This document shows, piece by piece, positions 1 through 8,710 of a DNA stretch of 64,000 bases (positions are counted from its first letter, which is position 1; every line of letters starts with the position of its first letter). The translations under genes and the position numbers were made by a program. The stretch spans positions 372,001 to 436,000 of the forward strand of contig NC_014632.1 in assembly GCF_000165505.1 (NCBI RefSeq), read 5' to 3'. The notes below the pieces were generated by a model that saw only the letters and a list, made by a program, of their open reading frames with translations, made no database searches and was not told where the DNA came from. The DNA is from Ilyobacter polytropus DSM 2926 (GTDB lineage Bacteria > Fusobacteriota > Fusobacteriia > Fusobacteriales > Fusobacteriaceae).

Positions 1-388
1 TATAGAGGTCATAGATGAAAATATCTATGAGGGAGACTTTCAGATGGAATCAGGCTATAAATTGGGAAAAGAGATACTAAATAGAAAAAAAAGACCTACG
101 TCGGTGTTTATATCTAATAATCAGATGACCTTAGGATTTTTTAAGGCTATGAATGAAATGAAGTTATCTACTCCAAAGGATATTGCAGTGTTATCCTTTG
201 ATAGAGTTGAAATACTGGATATATTTGATATTAAGCTCACTACGGTATCTGCTTCAGTAAGGGAACTAGGAGTCAGATCGGCAGAAATGCTTTTAGAAAA
301 AATAAGAAATAAAGACAAGTATATAAGCCAAAAGATGATTCTTCAGACAAACTTAGATATAAAAGGGTCTGAAAAAAAGTTGAGTTGA
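1..388 (+). CDS. rbsR: LacI-family repressor, C-terminal part (probable RbsR)
   Basis: This is the 3' end of a gene that enters from the left edge; the reading frame (starting at base 2) is open with no start in view. The visible ~128 residues match the C-terminal half of the LacI/GalR sugar-binding domain: a PTSVFISNNQMTLGFF segment, the PKDIAVLSFDR strand and the LTTVSASVRELG segment typical of this fold. The DNA-binding N-terminus lies outside the window. It sits 34 bases upstream of rbsK with a LacI-type palindrome between them, so the ribose operon repressor is the natural reading. The family call is secure; the ribose specificity is inferred from context. Confidence 0.8.
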   Translation, partial: IEVIDENIYEGDFQMESGYKLGKEILNRKKRPTSVFISNNQMTLGFFKAMNEMKLSTPKDIAVLSFDRVEILDIFDIKLTTVSASVRELGVRSAEMLLEKIRNKDKYISQKMILQTNLDIKGSEKKLS

Positions 389-398
389 GTCAAAAGAG

Positions 399-412
399 TG
401 TAATCGATTACA
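399..412. promoter_or_regulatory. LacI-type operator upstream of rbsK
   Basis: TGTAATCGATTACA is a perfect 14-bp palindrome with the central CG typical of LacI/GalR-family operators. It lies between the repressor stop (388) and the rbsK start (423), and its last bases touch the ribosome site AAGGAGG. I see no clear promoter in the 34-base gap, so transcription probably comes from within or before rbsR. Bound repressor may then act as a roadblock into rbsKDACB as well as an autoregulator. Confidence 0.7.
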
Positions 413-422
413 AGGAGGTAAA

Positions 423-1340
423 ATGGGAAAAATACTGGTAGTTGGAAGTATAAATATGGACCTTGTAACAAAAGTCTCGAAATCACCAAAGACGGGAGAA
501 ACAGTCTTGGGAAAAGATTTTAAACAGATACCAGGAGGAAAAGGTGCCAATCAGGCTGTTGCCATGGCTAGACTAGGATCAGATGTTGCTATGATAGGAA
601 TGCTTGGGAAGGATTCCTTTGGAGATACTCTGCTCTCTGTCATAAAAAAAGACGGCGTGGATATCTCAGGCATAGGAAGATGCAAAGACATATCAACAGG
701 GATAGCTACCATAGTTGTAGATGACGATGCAAATAACTCTATAATAGTAGTCCCAGGTGCAAACTTTGAAATAGAAAAAAAAGACATAGATGCAAATATT
801 AAACTTTATGAGAATTCCGAAATAGTTGTACATCAGCTAGAAACCCCATTGGATATTGTGGAATACTCTCTGAAAATCAGTAAAAAACTAGGGAAAACGA
901 CCATACTTAATCCGGCACCTGCAAAATCAATGTCAGATGAAATAATAAAAAATGTAGACTATCTCATCCCCAATGAGACTGAATTAGAGCTTCTTGCAGG
1001 GGTTCCTGTAAAAAACAAGGAGGATATTCTCAAGGCTTGCCGAAAAATTATGGCAAAAGGAGTAAAAAAATTGATAGTTACCTTGGGATCTAAAGGAGCG
1101 ATCTATGTAGACGAAAAAGGTTCCAAAGAATTTGGGGTATATAAGGTGGATGCAGTAGATACTACTGCTGCAGGAGATTCATTTATAGGAGGGCTTACAG
1201 CAGCCATTTCTAAGGGAGAGCCCTTAGAAAAAGCTATGGAATTTGCCGCAAAGGTAGGGGCAATAACAGTGACGAGAGAGGGAGCTCAGACTTCACTCCC
1301 TACATTAGATGAGGTTATAAATTTTGAAGGAGTGGTGTAA
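423..1340 (+). CDS. rbsK: ribokinase
   Basis: Phosphorylates D-ribose to ribose 5-phosphate with ATP in the cytoplasm, feeding the pentose phosphate pathway. The 305-residue protein is full length for the PfkB/ribokinase family. It shows the substrate-binding GGKGANQA motif at 38-45 and the C-terminal DTTAAGDSF motif at about 246-254, whose Asp (about 252) is the catalytic base; Ala replaces the more usual Gly at the fourth position. The start follows a strong AAGGAGG. It is the first gene after the operator, and its stop is immediately followed by rbsD. Having rbsK and rbsD first and the transporter last is one of the known rbs orders. Confidence 0.95.
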   Translation: MGKILVVGSINMDLVTKVSKSPKTGETVLGKDFKQIPGGKGANQAVAMARLGSDVAMIGMLGKDSFGDTLLSVIKKDGVDISGIGRCKDISTGIATIVVDDDANNSIIVVPGANFEIEKKDIDANIKLYENSEIVVHQLETPLDIVEYSLKISKKLGKTTILNPAPAKSMSDEIIKNVDYLIPNETELELLAGVPVKNKEDILKACRKIMAKGVKKLIVTLGSKGAIYVDEKGSKEFGVYKVDAVDTTAAGDSFIGGLTAAISKGEPLEKAMEFAAKVGAITVTREGAQTSLPTLDEVINFEGVV

Positions 1341-1748
1341 GTGAAAAAAATGAGGCTTCTAAACAGTGAGATATCATATGAGGTAGCCAAACTTGGACAC
1401 ACAGATCATATATGTATAGGGGATGCAGGATTACCTATTCCGGCTGGTGTAAAGAGGATAGATCTAGCCTTAGAAAGAAACATACCGACATTTATGGGTA
1501 CTTTAGATGTGATTCTAGATGAGATGCAGGTGGAAGAGGCAATTATAGCTTCTGAAATGAAGGAATTGAGTCCGAAGCTTTACACAGAACTTTTGGATTT
1601 ACTGAATAAAAAGTGTCAGGGAATTAAAATAGAAGAGATTCCTCATTCGCAACTTAAAAAAACCAGTCGGGAGTCAAAGGCAGTAATAAGAACAGGAGAG
1701 TGCACTCCTTATGCAAATATTATTTTGAAATCAGGTGTGGCATTTTAG
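1341..1748 (+). CDS. rbsD: D-ribose pyranase
   Basis: Interconverts beta-pyranose and beta-furanose forms of ribose so that ribokinase can use it. The 135-residue protein has the family block GHTDHICIGDAGLPIP near residues 19-34, with the catalytic His at 20 and Asp at 28. The start is GTG, directly abutting the rbsK stop (TAAGTG), and AAGGAGTGG lies within the end of rbsK, so translation is probably coupled. Length is normal for the family. Confidence 0.93.
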   Translation: MKKMRLLNSEISYEVAKLGHTDHICIGDAGLPIPAGVKRIDLALERNIPTFMGTLDVILDEMQVEEAIIASEMKELSPKLYTELLDLLNKKCQGIKIEEIPHSQLKKTSRESKAVIRTGECTPYANIILKSGVAF

Positions 1749-1765
1749 TCTGGAGGTAAGCTCAG

Positions 1766-3268
1766 GTGAAAAAGAAAATATTGGAACTTCAAGAGATGGT
1801 AAAAATCTTTCCGGGAGTCAAGGCATTAAACGGAGCTAACCTCAATTTATACGAGGGACGTGTCATGGCTCTACTAGGTGAAAATGGAGCAGGAAAGTCA
1901 ACACTGATAAAGGTGATGACAGGAATATACAAGAGAGACAGTGGAAAAATGACTCTCTATGAGGAAGATGTGGAATTTCAAGGTCCTAGAGAATCACAAA
2001 ATGCTGGAATAGCAATAATACACCAGGAGCTAAATCTCATATCTAATCTCACTATTGCAGAAAATATATTTCTAGGAAGAGAAAAAACCAGTTTTGGAAA
2101 AATAGACTGGAAGGGTATGTATAGTGATGCAGATAAACTGCTAAAAAAACTAAAGGTAAAACATTCTTCTAAAGAGCTGGTCGGGAACCTCAGTGTGGGA
2201 GAACAGCAGATGGTAGAAATAGCCAAGGCTATGTCACAAAATGCAAAAATAATAGTAATGGACGAACCTACAGACGCTCTTACAGATAAAGAAACCGAGA
2301 GTTTATTCAGTGTAATAAGAGAGCTTATAGGGGAGAATAAAAGTATAGTTTATATTTCCCACAGACTCAAAGAGATATTTGAGATATGTGACGATGTGAC
2401 CATAATGAGAGACGGTAAATTTATATCTGAAAAAGAAGTAAAAGATATAACTGAAGACCAGATAATAGAAAGTATGGTTGGAAGAAAACTAGAGGATCAG
2501 ATGCCTAGAGTAGAGGTAGAGCCAGGGCCTGTAAGTCTAGAGGTAAAAAACTTAAAAGGCGACTATGTAAATAATGTTAGTTTTACCCTGCATGAAGGTG
2601 AAATTTTAGGAGTTGCGGGGCTCATGGGATCAGGAAGGACTGAGCTGGCTAAAACCATCTATGGTTTTTATAAGATGACCTCTGGGTCAATTCTTATAGG
2701 TGGAAAAAAAGTGAAAATAAACTCCCCTGAAGAGGGACTTAAAAATAAAATAGCTTATGTACCTGAAGATAGAAAAAAAGAAGGGCTGATATTAGGACTT
2801 TCTGTAAAAGAAAACATGAGCATATCTTCTCTGGAAAAATTTGAGAGTAATTTGAAAACTCTTAATAAAAATGATGAAAAAGATATGGTGGATTCTTATA
2901 TCTCAAGGTTTAACATAAAAACCCCGGGAATGGCTCAGATTATAAAAAATCTAAGCGGAGGAAATCAGCAAAAGGTTGCCATAGCAAAGGCTCTAATGAC
3001 TGAACCAAAAATTTTGATTTTGGATGAACCTACACGAGGGGTAGATGTAGGGGCTAAAAAAGAGATATACGACCTCATAAACGAACTGAAAAAACACGGA
3101 ATGAGCATTTTGATGATATCCTCTGAAATGGTTGAAGTTATAGGGCTCAGCGACAGGATAATGGTTATGCATGAAAATAGTGTAACAGGAGTATTCACGG
3201 CTGAAGATGCCAGTCAGGAAAAAATAATGAGGTGTGCCGTGGGCCTGAAGGAGGATAATGATGAATAA
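1766..3268 (+). CDS. rbsA: ribose ABC importer, ATP-binding subunit
   Basis: This is the duplicated ATPase that powers ribose uptake through RbsC. The protein has 500 residues and two ABC domains. The first has Walker [10 protein letters not shown] at 38-46, signature LSVGEQQ and Walker B IIVMDEP. The second has the degenerate P-loop GLMGSGRTE expected in this sugar-importer class and a signature LSGGNQQK followed by ILILDEP. The start is GTG with TGGAGGT upstream. Its 3' end overlaps rbsC by 11 bases, a sign of tight coupling. Confidence 0.94.
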   Translation: MKKKILELQEMVKIFPGVKALNGANLNLYEGRVMALLGENGAGKSTLIKVMTGIYKRDSGKMTLYEEDVEFQGPRESQNAGIAIIHQELNLISNLTIAENIFLGREKTSFGKIDWKGMYSDADKLLKKLKVKHSSKELVGNLSVGEQQMVEIAKAMSQNAKIIVMDEPTDALTDKETESLFSVIRELIGENKSIVYISHRLKEIFEICDDVTIMRDGKFISEKEVKDITEDQIIESMVGRKLEDQMPRVEVEPGPVSLEVKNLKGDYVNNVSFTLHEGEILGVAGLMGSGRTELAKTIYGFYKMTSGSILIGGKKVKINSPEEGLKNKIAYVPEDRKKEGLILGLSVKENMSISSLEKFESNLKTLNKNDEKDMVDSYISRFNIKTPGMAQIIKNLSGGNQQKVAIAKALMTEPKILILDEPTRGVDVGAKKEIYDLINELKKHGMSILMISSEMVEVIGLSDRIMVMHENSVTGVFTAEDASQEKIMRCAVGLKEDNDE

Positions 3269-4229
3269 TCAAACAACGTTAGAGCCGAGTCAAAAGAAAA
3301 GCTTTATTTTACTCAGAAATAAACCCTTTATAGGACTATTGATATTTGCAGTCTTGGTCTCTTTTATGAACCCAAGATTTCTTTCTGCATCTAATATGTT
3401 AAATGTACTAAGACAGACCTCTATAAATGCAATTATTTCAGCAGGAATGACTTTTGTAATATTAACAGGTGGAATAGACCTTTCAGTGGGATCAATCCTC
3501 GCCTTTTGCGGTGCAATATCTGCTAGTCTCATGGCATCAGGTCAGAATGCCTTTTTAGCCATAGCTGTGTCACTTGTTATAGGTGGAATTCTTGGAATGC
3601 TGAGCGGAATGTTTATAAGTTATGGGAAACTACAGGCATTTATTACTACTTTAGTGACTATGACTCTTATGAGGGGAGCCACTCTTGTATTTACTGACGG
3701 GAAACCTATATCAATAGGATTTGGTGATAACACCTCATTATTTGGAAGTATAGGGGCTGGAAATATATTGGGAATTCCCACTCCCATATATATAATGGCA
3801 GTTGTGTACGGGGTATCTTACTATGTACTCAACCATACAAAATTCGGACGGTATGTATATGCAGTGGGAGGAAATGAGGAAGCCACTAAGCTTTCTGGGA
3901 TAAATGTAGACAAAGTAAAAACCAAGGTCTATGCCATCAGCGGAGTTTTATCTGCTCTGGCTGGAATAGTTGTTACAGCCAGATTGTTTTCTGCTCAGCC
4001 TACAGCAGGAAGCGGATATGAGCTAGATGCCATAGCGGCAGTTGTACTAGGAGGGACAAGTCTTGCAGGAGGGATAGGAAGGATAACTGGGACTATCACA
4101 GGGGCCCTTATTATAGGGGTTCTAGGAAACGCTCTTAACTTACTAAATGTATCTTCATACTACCAACTTATGATAAAGGCATTGGTTATATTGGCAGCGG
4201 TACTAATGGACAGAAAGTCCAAAAAATAA
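3258..4229 (+). CDS. rbsC: ribose ABC importer, permease subunit
   Basis: Inner-membrane permease of the ribose importer, 323 residues, with about eight to ten hydrophobic segments. It carries the conserved [12 protein letters not shown] block (about residues 70-81) and the C-terminal [16 protein letters not shown] block characteristic of the RbsC/BPD_transp_2 family. Two in-frame ATG codons (3258 and 3261) follow GAAGGAGG inside the end of rbsA; either could serve. It overlaps rbsA by 11 bases and is followed by rbsB after 16 bases. Confidence 0.94.
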   Translation: MMNNQTTLEPSQKKSFILLRNKPFIGLLIFAVLVSFMNPRFLSASNMLNVLRQTSINAIISAGMTFVILTGGIDLSVGSILAFCGAISASLMASGQNAFLAIAVSLVIGGILGMLSGMFISYGKLQAFITTLVTMTLMRGATLVFTDGKPISIGFGDNTSLFGSIGAGNILGIPTPIYIMAVVYGVSYYVLNHTKFGRYVYAVGGNEEATKLSGINVDKVKTKVYAISGVLSALAGIVVTARLFSAQPTAGSGYELDAIAAVVLGGTSLAGGIGRITGTITGALIIGVLGNALNLLNVSSYYQLMIKALVILAAVLMDRKSKK

Positions 4230-4245
4230 AAAAAGGGAGGAAAAA

Positions 4246-5139
4246 ATGAAAAAGATTATTACTCTGATCACAGTTTTATTGATGGTTGTTTTAACAGGCT
4301 GCGGTGAGAAAAAAGCTCCAGAAGCAGAATCCACAGGTAGAGTCGGTCTCGTAGTATCTACTCTAAACAATCCATTCTTTGTTACTTTGAAAGAGGGAGC
4401 CGAGGCTAAGGCCAATGAGATGGGTATGGAGATTATTATCCTTGATTCTCAAAATGACCCTGCAAAAGAGCTTGCAAATGTAGAGGATCTAGTAGTAAAA
4501 GGGGTAGATGTAATTCTTATAAACCCTACAGATTCTGATGCAGTAGCTAGGGCAGTTATGGCTGCAAATAACAGTAAAATACCTGTAATTACACTAGACA
4601 GAGGAGCAAACGGAGGAGATGTAGTAACTCACATAGCTTCTGATAACGTGGCAGGTGGAAAAATGGCAGGAGAATTTATCGTGGAAAAAATAGGAAAAGA
4701 TGGAAAAGTTGTGGAACTTCAAGGTATCCCTGGAACTACTGCAGCAAGAGACAGAGGAAAAGGATTCAATGAAGCTGCTGCAAATAACATAACTGTAGTT
4801 GCACAGCAAGCTGCTGATTTTGATAGAACTAAAGGACTAGACGTAATGGAGAATATACTTCAAGCAGTTCCTGAAATAGATGCTGTATTTGCACATAATG
4901 ATGAGATGGCTTTAGGTGCATTAAAGGCTATAGAGGGAAGCGGAAGAGATATATTGGTGGTAGGATTTGACGCAACGGATGATGCTGTAAATGCTGTAGA
5001 AGCTGGAACTCTTGCTGCAACAGTAGCACAACAGCCGTCTATGATAGGAGCTATGGGAGTAGAAACTGCTTCAAAGGTAATAAATGGAGAAACAGCACCT
5101 GAATTTATTCCAGTAGAATTAAAATTAGTTACAAAATAA
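4246..5139 (+). CDS. rbsB: ribose-binding periplasmic lipoprotein
   Basis: Substrate-binding protein that delivers ribose to RbsC/RbsA. The N-terminus is a lipoprotein signal with lipobox LTGC (Cys 19), so the mature protein is lipid-anchored rather than freely soluble as in E. coli. The rest (297 residues in total) is a type-I periplasmic binding fold: [27 protein letters not shown] and [17 protein letters not shown] are family blocks. It is the last gene of the operon and is followed by an intrinsic terminator. Confidence 0.94.
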   Translation: MKKIITLITVLLMVVLTGCGEKKAPEAESTGRVGLVVSTLNNPFFVTLKEGAEAKANEMGMEIIILDSQNDPAKELANVEDLVVKGVDVILINPTDSDAVARAVMAANNSKIPVITLDRGANGGDVVTHIASDNVAGGKMAGEFIVEKIGKDGKVVELQGIPGTTAARDRGKGFNEAAANNITVVAQQAADFDRTKGLDVMENILQAVPEIDAVFAHNDEMALGALKAIEGSGRDILVVGFDATDDAVNAVEAGTLAATVAQQPSMIGAMGVETASKVINGETAPEFIPVELKLVTK

Positions 5140-5147
5140 ATTATGTT

Positions 5148-5178
5148 AAAGCCTTCTGATTCAGAGGGCTTTTTCTTT
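5148..5178 (+). terminator. intrinsic terminator of the rbs operon
   Basis: AAAGCC pairs with GGCTTT around an inner TCTGA/TCAGA stem, followed by a T-rich tail (TTTTTCTTTT). It starts 9 bases after the rbsB stop. Confidence 0.85.
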
Positions 5179-5180
5179 TG

Positions 5181-5340
5181 TTCACAGAGGGCACAGAGAA
5201 AAAAAGTGAATTTCACAGAAGAGATTGATAGAAAATTTTAAAAGATTTTATCACGAATGGACACTAATAAAAGATAAAAAAATGACACGAATAAAGAAAA
5301 AAGTTTTTTTGTCACGTAGAAAGAACATAAAATTTTTCAG
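5181..5340 (+). repeat. family A interspersed repeat, copy 1
   Basis: Begins TTCACAGAGGGCACAGAG and runs through TTTCACAG, TTATCACGAATGGACACTAATAAAAG, TGACACGAATAAAG and TTTGTCACG words. These recur at 27980-28110, 52008-52550, 54590-55412, 59112-59241, 60639-60686, 61097-61225 and 62351-62925. The 130 bases after it (to about 5440) include CCATTGAAATATATGCCTCGAGAATGAC, which looks like decayed family B. There is no gene in 5140-5506. Confidence 0.75.
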
Positions 5341-5457
5341 AAGTGAGAATGAAATTATAAATTTTTTTCAAAAGGGTTTATATCTTTTTTTTCGCCATTG
5401 AAATATATGCCTCGAGAATGACCTATGGTAAAAAATAATCTATAATAATTTTAGGGG

Positions 5458-5486
5458 TTTATTATCTAGGGATAAGAGTATATAAT
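5458..5486 (+). promoter_or_regulatory. possible promoter for the sirtuin gene
   Basis: Perfect -10 TATAAT at 5481-5486 with a weak -35 TTTATT 17 bases upstream, 20 bases before the chosen start codon. Assigned by eye only. Confidence 0.4.
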
Positions 5487-5506
5487 TTTAATTAGAGGTG
5501 ATAAAG

Positions 5507-6220
5507 ATGTATGAAGAATTGAAAAACATCATAAAAAAAAGTAATAATATAGTTTTTTTTGGAGGAGCAGGTGTTTCTACAGAGAGTAACATACCTGATT
5601 TCAGAAGTGCAACGGGACTGTATGCACACTCACCGGAATATCTTTTGAGCAGAACCTACTTTGACAGCAACACTGAAGAATTTTATAAGTTTTATAAAGA
5701 AAATCTTATCTTTAAAGATGCCGAGCCTAATGATGCACATTATGCTCTGGCAAAACTTGAAGAACTTGGGAAATTAAAAGCTGTGATAACCCAGAATATA
5801 GACGGACTTCATCAGAAAGCCGGAAGTAAAAAAGTCTATGAACTTCACGGAAGCGTAATAAGAAATTATTGTATGAAGTGTAATGAGTATCACGATCTTG
5901 ATTATATTATCAGTTTTAAAGAAACTGTGCCTAGGTGCAGAAAATGTGGTGGCCTGGTTAAACCTGACGTGACATTATATGAGGAGATGCTAGATATGGA
6001 TGTCTTTGGTGGAGCCATTGACTGTATATCCAAGGCAGATGTTTTAATAGTTGGAGGAACATCCCTCGTGGTCTATCCTGCTGCCTCACTTGTAGAATAT
6101 TACAAGGGAAGTAAATTAGTACTAATCAACAAAGGGGCAACATCATATGACAACAAGGCATCGCTGGTTATAGACGCCCGTATAGGGGAGGTGCTAAAAG
6201 AGGTTACCAGAGAACTTTGA
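5507..6220 (+). CDS. cobB: NAD-dependent protein deacylase (Sir2 family)
   Basis: Removes acyl groups from protein lysines using NAD+, in the cytoplasm. The protein has 237 residues from ATG 5507, chosen over an in-frame GTG at 5498 because the ribosome site AGAGGTGA (5494-5501) overlaps that GTG. It has the NAD-binding GAGVSTE (20-26) and PDFRS (30-34), TQNIDGLH (95-102), catalytic His 114, and a structural zinc site from Cys 122, 125, 144 and 147. Standard bacterial sirtuin length. It appears to be a single-gene unit bounded by a terminator at 6238. Confidence 0.92.
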   Translation: MYEELKNIIKKSNNIVFFGGAGVSTESNIPDFRSATGLYAHSPEYLLSRTYFDSNTEEFYKFYKENLIFKDAEPNDAHYALAKLEELGKLKAVITQNIDGLHQKAGSKKVYELHGSVIRNYCMKCNEYHDLDYIISFKETVPRCRKCGGLVKPDVTLYEEMLDMDVFGGAIDCISKADVLIVGGTSLVVYPAASLVEYYKGSKLVLINKGATSYDNKASLVIDARIGEVLKEVTREL

Positions 6221-6237
6221 AGTACTGTTTTCAACTT

Positions 6238-6276
6238 AAAAAGATTACCACTTTTAGAAAAGGGGTAATCTTTTTA
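6238..6276. terminator. convergent terminator between cobB and ywbE
   Basis: AAAGATTACC and GGTAATCTTT form a 10-bp stem around an A/T loop, with a T-run on the + side and an A-run on the - side, so it could serve both converging genes. Confidence 0.85.
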
Positions 6277-6304
6277 TTTATAATATTGTTTGAAGTTGTG
6301 ATTA

Positions 6305-6499
6305 TTAATCAATTATTTCTTGAACTCTTCCAACATCACCACTAGTAAGACGGACTTTGATTCCATGGGGATGAGTAGAAGAATTTGTGAGTAGATCTTT
6401 GACAATTCCCTCAGTTAACTTACCGGTTCTTTGATCTTTTTTCAAGACGATTTTTACCTTGATACCAGGTTTTATATTTGCTCTCTTTTTTCCATCCAT
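6305..6499 (-). CDS. ywbE: YwbE family protein
   Basis: A 64-residue protein that matches the conserved YwbE/DUF2196 family almost end to end: KRANIKPG, the KKDQRTGKLTEGIVKDLLT block and SSTHPHGIKVRL followed by GRVQ. The family is small, basic and cytoplasmic, and its function is not established to my knowledge. A ribosome site (GGAG in the - strand sense) precedes the ATG at 6499. It stands alone on the - strand, convergent with the sirtuin gene. Confidence 0.85.
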   Translation of the reverse strand: MDGKKRANIKPGIKVKIVLKKDQRTGKLTEGIVKDLLTNSSTHPHGIKVRLTSGDVGRVQEIID

Positions 6500-6623
6500 A
6501 GTATTTTATTCTCCTAACTTTTATGGCAAATAGCCATTTATTTTTTTATTATCTCTTAAAATAGTCTGATTTTTTGATTTACCGAATTTTAGTATAACAC
6601 AGTATAATATCTGCAACAAGTAA

Positions 6624-6654
6624 TAAAAAAGGACCTGTCTTTAAACAGATCCTT
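6624..6654 (-). terminator. terminator after the secreted repeat-protein pair
   Basis: On the - strand AAGGATCTGT / ACAGGTCCTT forms a stem with one mismatch, followed by a T-run (the A-run at 6624-6630 on the + strand). It lies just past the stop codon at 6663. Confidence 0.75.
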
Positions 6655-6662
6655 AATTTTTA

Positions 6663-7304
6663 CTATAAACTTTTTTTGAAGTTAACAATAGGAAGAACAG
6701 GGAATACACCATTTTCAGCGTAGTTCACAAATCCAATTTGTAGACCGTCAAGTGCCTTTGTAGCGTTGACAATACCAAACTGGAATGATGTTGCCTCAGC
6801 ATAGTTGATAACTCCAACGTCAACCAAGGAAGTTCCCTGGGTAATATTTACAAAACCAAAGTTTACCATAGAGTCATATTCTACATAGTTTACAGATGCA
6901 AGGTTTATCATACTGTCCCCAGTGGAATAGTTTGCAAATGCAAAGTTTACACCGTTTACGTCATTGACATAGTTGACGAATCCTAAATTGGCACCTTTGT
7001 CATAACCTTCATGCCAGTTTACTAATCCTAGAGAAAGACCTTTGAACTCATTTTTTACTCTGTTGGCACCAAAAAACAATCCAAGCTCAAGACCGGTAAA
7101 ATTATCCATATCAGAAAGTCCTAGAACAGATATGTCTAGACCTTTTACAATGGCAGTCTCACCATGTAGTAGAGACAGTCTTACACCAGAAACATTTTCT
7201 TCATTAGGAATGTTTTTTCCTGGAACAGAGATCTGAGCCGAAGCTGCAAATGCCGAGAAGCTTAACAATAAAAAGCCGATTAAAATTGTAATAAATTTTT
7301 TCAT
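6663..7304 (-). CDS. secreted or outer-membrane repeat protein, paralogue 1
   Basis: The 213-residue protein has a clear Sec signal peptide (MKKFITILIGFLLLSFSAFA). The mature part is made of about 20-residue repeats of the form G-x-x-[LF]-[GA]-x-[VA]-N-[YWI], for example GLSLGLVNW, GANLGFVNY, GVNFAFANY, SMVNFGFVNI and GLQIGFVNY. The alternating small/hydrophobic pattern suggests beta strands, as in a beta-solenoid or small barrel. The C-terminus PVLPIVNFKKSL resembles that of its neighbour. I recall similar proteins in Fusobacterium, but I cannot give a function. A strong AAGGAGGT precedes the ATG. Confidence 0.7.
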   Translation of the reverse strand: MKKFITILIGFLLLSFSAFAASAQISVPGKNIPNEENVSGVRLSLLHGETAIVKGLDISVLGLSDMDNFTGLELGLFFGANRVKNEFKGLSLGLVNWHEGYDKGANLGFVNYVNDVNGVNFAFANYSTGDSMINLASVNYVEYDSMVNFGFVNITQGTSLVDVGVINYAEATSFQFGIVNATKALDGLQIGFVNYAENGVFPVLPIVNFKKSL

Positions 7305-7427
7305 TTTTACCTCCTTATAAATATAGTGACCTGCACTTATATATAAGGTGATAAAATCTGAATTCCTCTTTAAATTTTAGATAAAAATAGATTTAGTATA
7401 ATTGATAAATTAAATTCCGTGATATTT

Positions 7428-8108
7428 TTAGAAGTTTAGGTTGAAGTTTACTATTGGCAGAATTTCAAAGAGTTCGGAATTTGCAGCCATGTTTAGTAGA
7501 CCTACCTGAACTCCCTGAAGGTTCTCGGTATAGTTGAACAAGCCTAGCTGGACTCCTCTTGTGTATTTGTTGAAATTGGCTATACCAAGCTCTCCTCCTA
7601 CAAAGGAATCTGCCATGTTTAAACCACCTAATCTAACACCTTTGAAGTTGTGATCAAGATTGACCCATCCTGCCTGTGCCCCTATACTGTTCCCGTTGTT
7701 TATATTTAAAAGTCCAAACTGTGCTCCTAAAAAATCCCTCTCCACAATGTTTAATCCACCAAACTGAACTCCTTTAAAGTTTCCTCCTACATGGTTGTAA
7801 GATACGAAAAACCACCACGGAATTCTTACACCTGTGAAATCACCATCAGTCTTGTCATAAAATGAAAGTACAGAGAATCCCTTAAAATCTCCTCGGGTTC
7901 TGCTGGCAACAAGGTTCACATCTAGTCCGCTGACATTTCTGTTTTCAGAATAGATACCTCCTAATCTTATTCCGCTTATATCATCATAGGGTGAATTAAG
8001 CTGTATATCTGGTGAGAAAAGAGAAAGTTCAAAGGGTTTTTCCTCTCCTAACGCATTAAAAAAAACAAGTGAAAACATAAGAAAAAAAGTTATTTTTTTC
8101 AAAATCAA
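7428..8108 (-). CDS. secreted or outer-membrane repeat protein, paralogue 2
   Basis: The 226-residue protein starts with TTG (8106-8108) preceded by AAAGGAGC; the N-terminus is a signal peptide ending near FFNALGEEK. It carries the same repeat as the gene downstream: GVQFGGLNI, GAQFGLLNI, GAQAGWVNL, GVRLGGLNM, GVQLGLFNY and GVQVGLLNM. It ends in EILPIVNFNLNF, with a terminal Phe as in many outer-membrane beta-barrels. Lies 123 bases upstream of paralogue 1 and is probably co-transcribed. Function unknown; the surface location is inferred from the signal peptide and C-terminus. Confidence 0.68.
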   Translation of the reverse strand: MILKKITFFLMFSLVFFNALGEEKPFELSLFSPDIQLNSPYDDISGIRLGGIYSENRNVSGLDVNLVASRTRGDFKGFSVLSFYDKTDGDFTGVRIPWWFFVSYNHVGGNFKGVQFGGLNIVERDFLGAQFGLLNINNGNSIGAQAGWVNLDHNFKGVRLGGLNMADSFVGGELGIANFNKYTRGVQLGLFNYTENLQGVQVGLLNMAANSELFEILPIVNFNLNF

Positions 8109-8173
8109 ACACGCTCCTTTATACTTAGTTATAATTACTCTTGATTATACATTATAATTGTGAGTTTTTTATG

Positions 8174-8401
8174 ATGCGGTCTAAATATTTGAAAACTCTG
8201 GAAGAAATAAAAAAAGACGGCTGTTTTATATTTGAACCTGAGTATTATTATGGAAAAATTCATTGACAAATCAAGGTTATTTCTGATAAGATTGACGAAA
8301 TAGCAAAAGATTTTGGGAGGATTAATTATGTTGACCATGAAAAGGATCAGGAGGAGCAAAGAAAAACACTCATAAAAACCTTATCTTTTAAAATGGCCTA
8401 A
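8174..8401 (+). pseudogene. small ORF interrupted by an in-frame TGA
   Basis: The frame from ATG 8174 reads MRSKYLKTLEEIKKDGCFIF and on to YYYGKIH, meets TGA at 8264-8266, then continues open for 44 more codons (VISDKIDEIAKDFGRINYVD and on to LSFKMA) to TAA at 8399. The two halves together would give a ~75-residue charged protein. No good ribosome site precedes it. A decayed small gene is the simplest reading; two unrelated fragments are possible. I recognise no family. Confidence 0.35.
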
Positions 8402-8458
8402 TTGACATCAAAAATTCTTTTGAAAAGATTGAGAACTCTTGGTTCTCATGAGTATACA
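8402..8458 (+). promoter_or_regulatory. probable promoter region of the amino-acid importer operon
   Basis: Perfect -35 TTGACA at 8402-8407 but a poor -10 17 bases later (AAGATT). An alternative pair is TTGAGA (8429-8434) and TATACA (8453-8458) with 18-base spacing. A GAGAAC/GTTCTC hairpin (8431-8447) lies between. Which pair is used cannot be decided by eye. Confidence 0.45.
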
Positions 8459-8468
8459 AAAGTTAATT

Positions 8469-8503
8469 AGCCGGCGGATATACTCTGTTGGCTTTTATTT
8501 TTT
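8469..8503 (+). terminator. leader terminator 1 upstream of importer operon
   Basis: AGCCGGCGGA and TCTGTTGGCT pair (with G-U pairs) around the loop TATAC, followed by TTTTATTTTTT. Upstream GAGTATA (8450-8456) is perfectly complementary to TATACTC (8479-8485) within this hairpin, so an alternative fold is possible. This fits an attenuator, but I cannot assign a known riboswitch class. Confidence 0.6.
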
Positions 8504-8510
8504 AAGATGT

Positions 8511-8557
8511 ACCTGATATTAGCCAGTTTATGGATACGGCAAGTGTCAGGTTTTTTT
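8511..8557 (+). terminator. leader terminator 2 upstream of importer operon
   Basis: ACCTGA (8511-8516) pairs with TCAGGT (8546-8551) with an inner GCC/GGC pair, then seven T residues. It is the second terminator-like hairpin within 160 bases ahead of the permease gene at 8711. In 8558-8700 I see nothing recognisable except the ribosome site. Confidence 0.55.
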
Positions 8558-8710
8558 CATAAAGGCAAGGCTCTTTAAAGGACAAACCAAAATCCAGAAG
8601 ATTATTATTTTTTCAAATAAAATATATCAGAAGAAATATTAATCTGAAATTGCTTTAAATAAAGGCGGCAACAGCTGCAAAATTTTCCAAAAATTTAGTA
8701 GGAGGAAAGA

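Noticed and set aside
4860-5216. A 118-codon - strand ORF starting in the repeat after rbsB
   Set aside because: Antisense to rbsB and begins with repeat-derived residues (FFLCALCEQ).
8402-8557. Known riboswitch (lysine, T-box) upstream of the importer
   Set aside because: I could not find the conserved lysine-riboswitch or T-box sequence blocks; only generic hairpins and terminators are visible.
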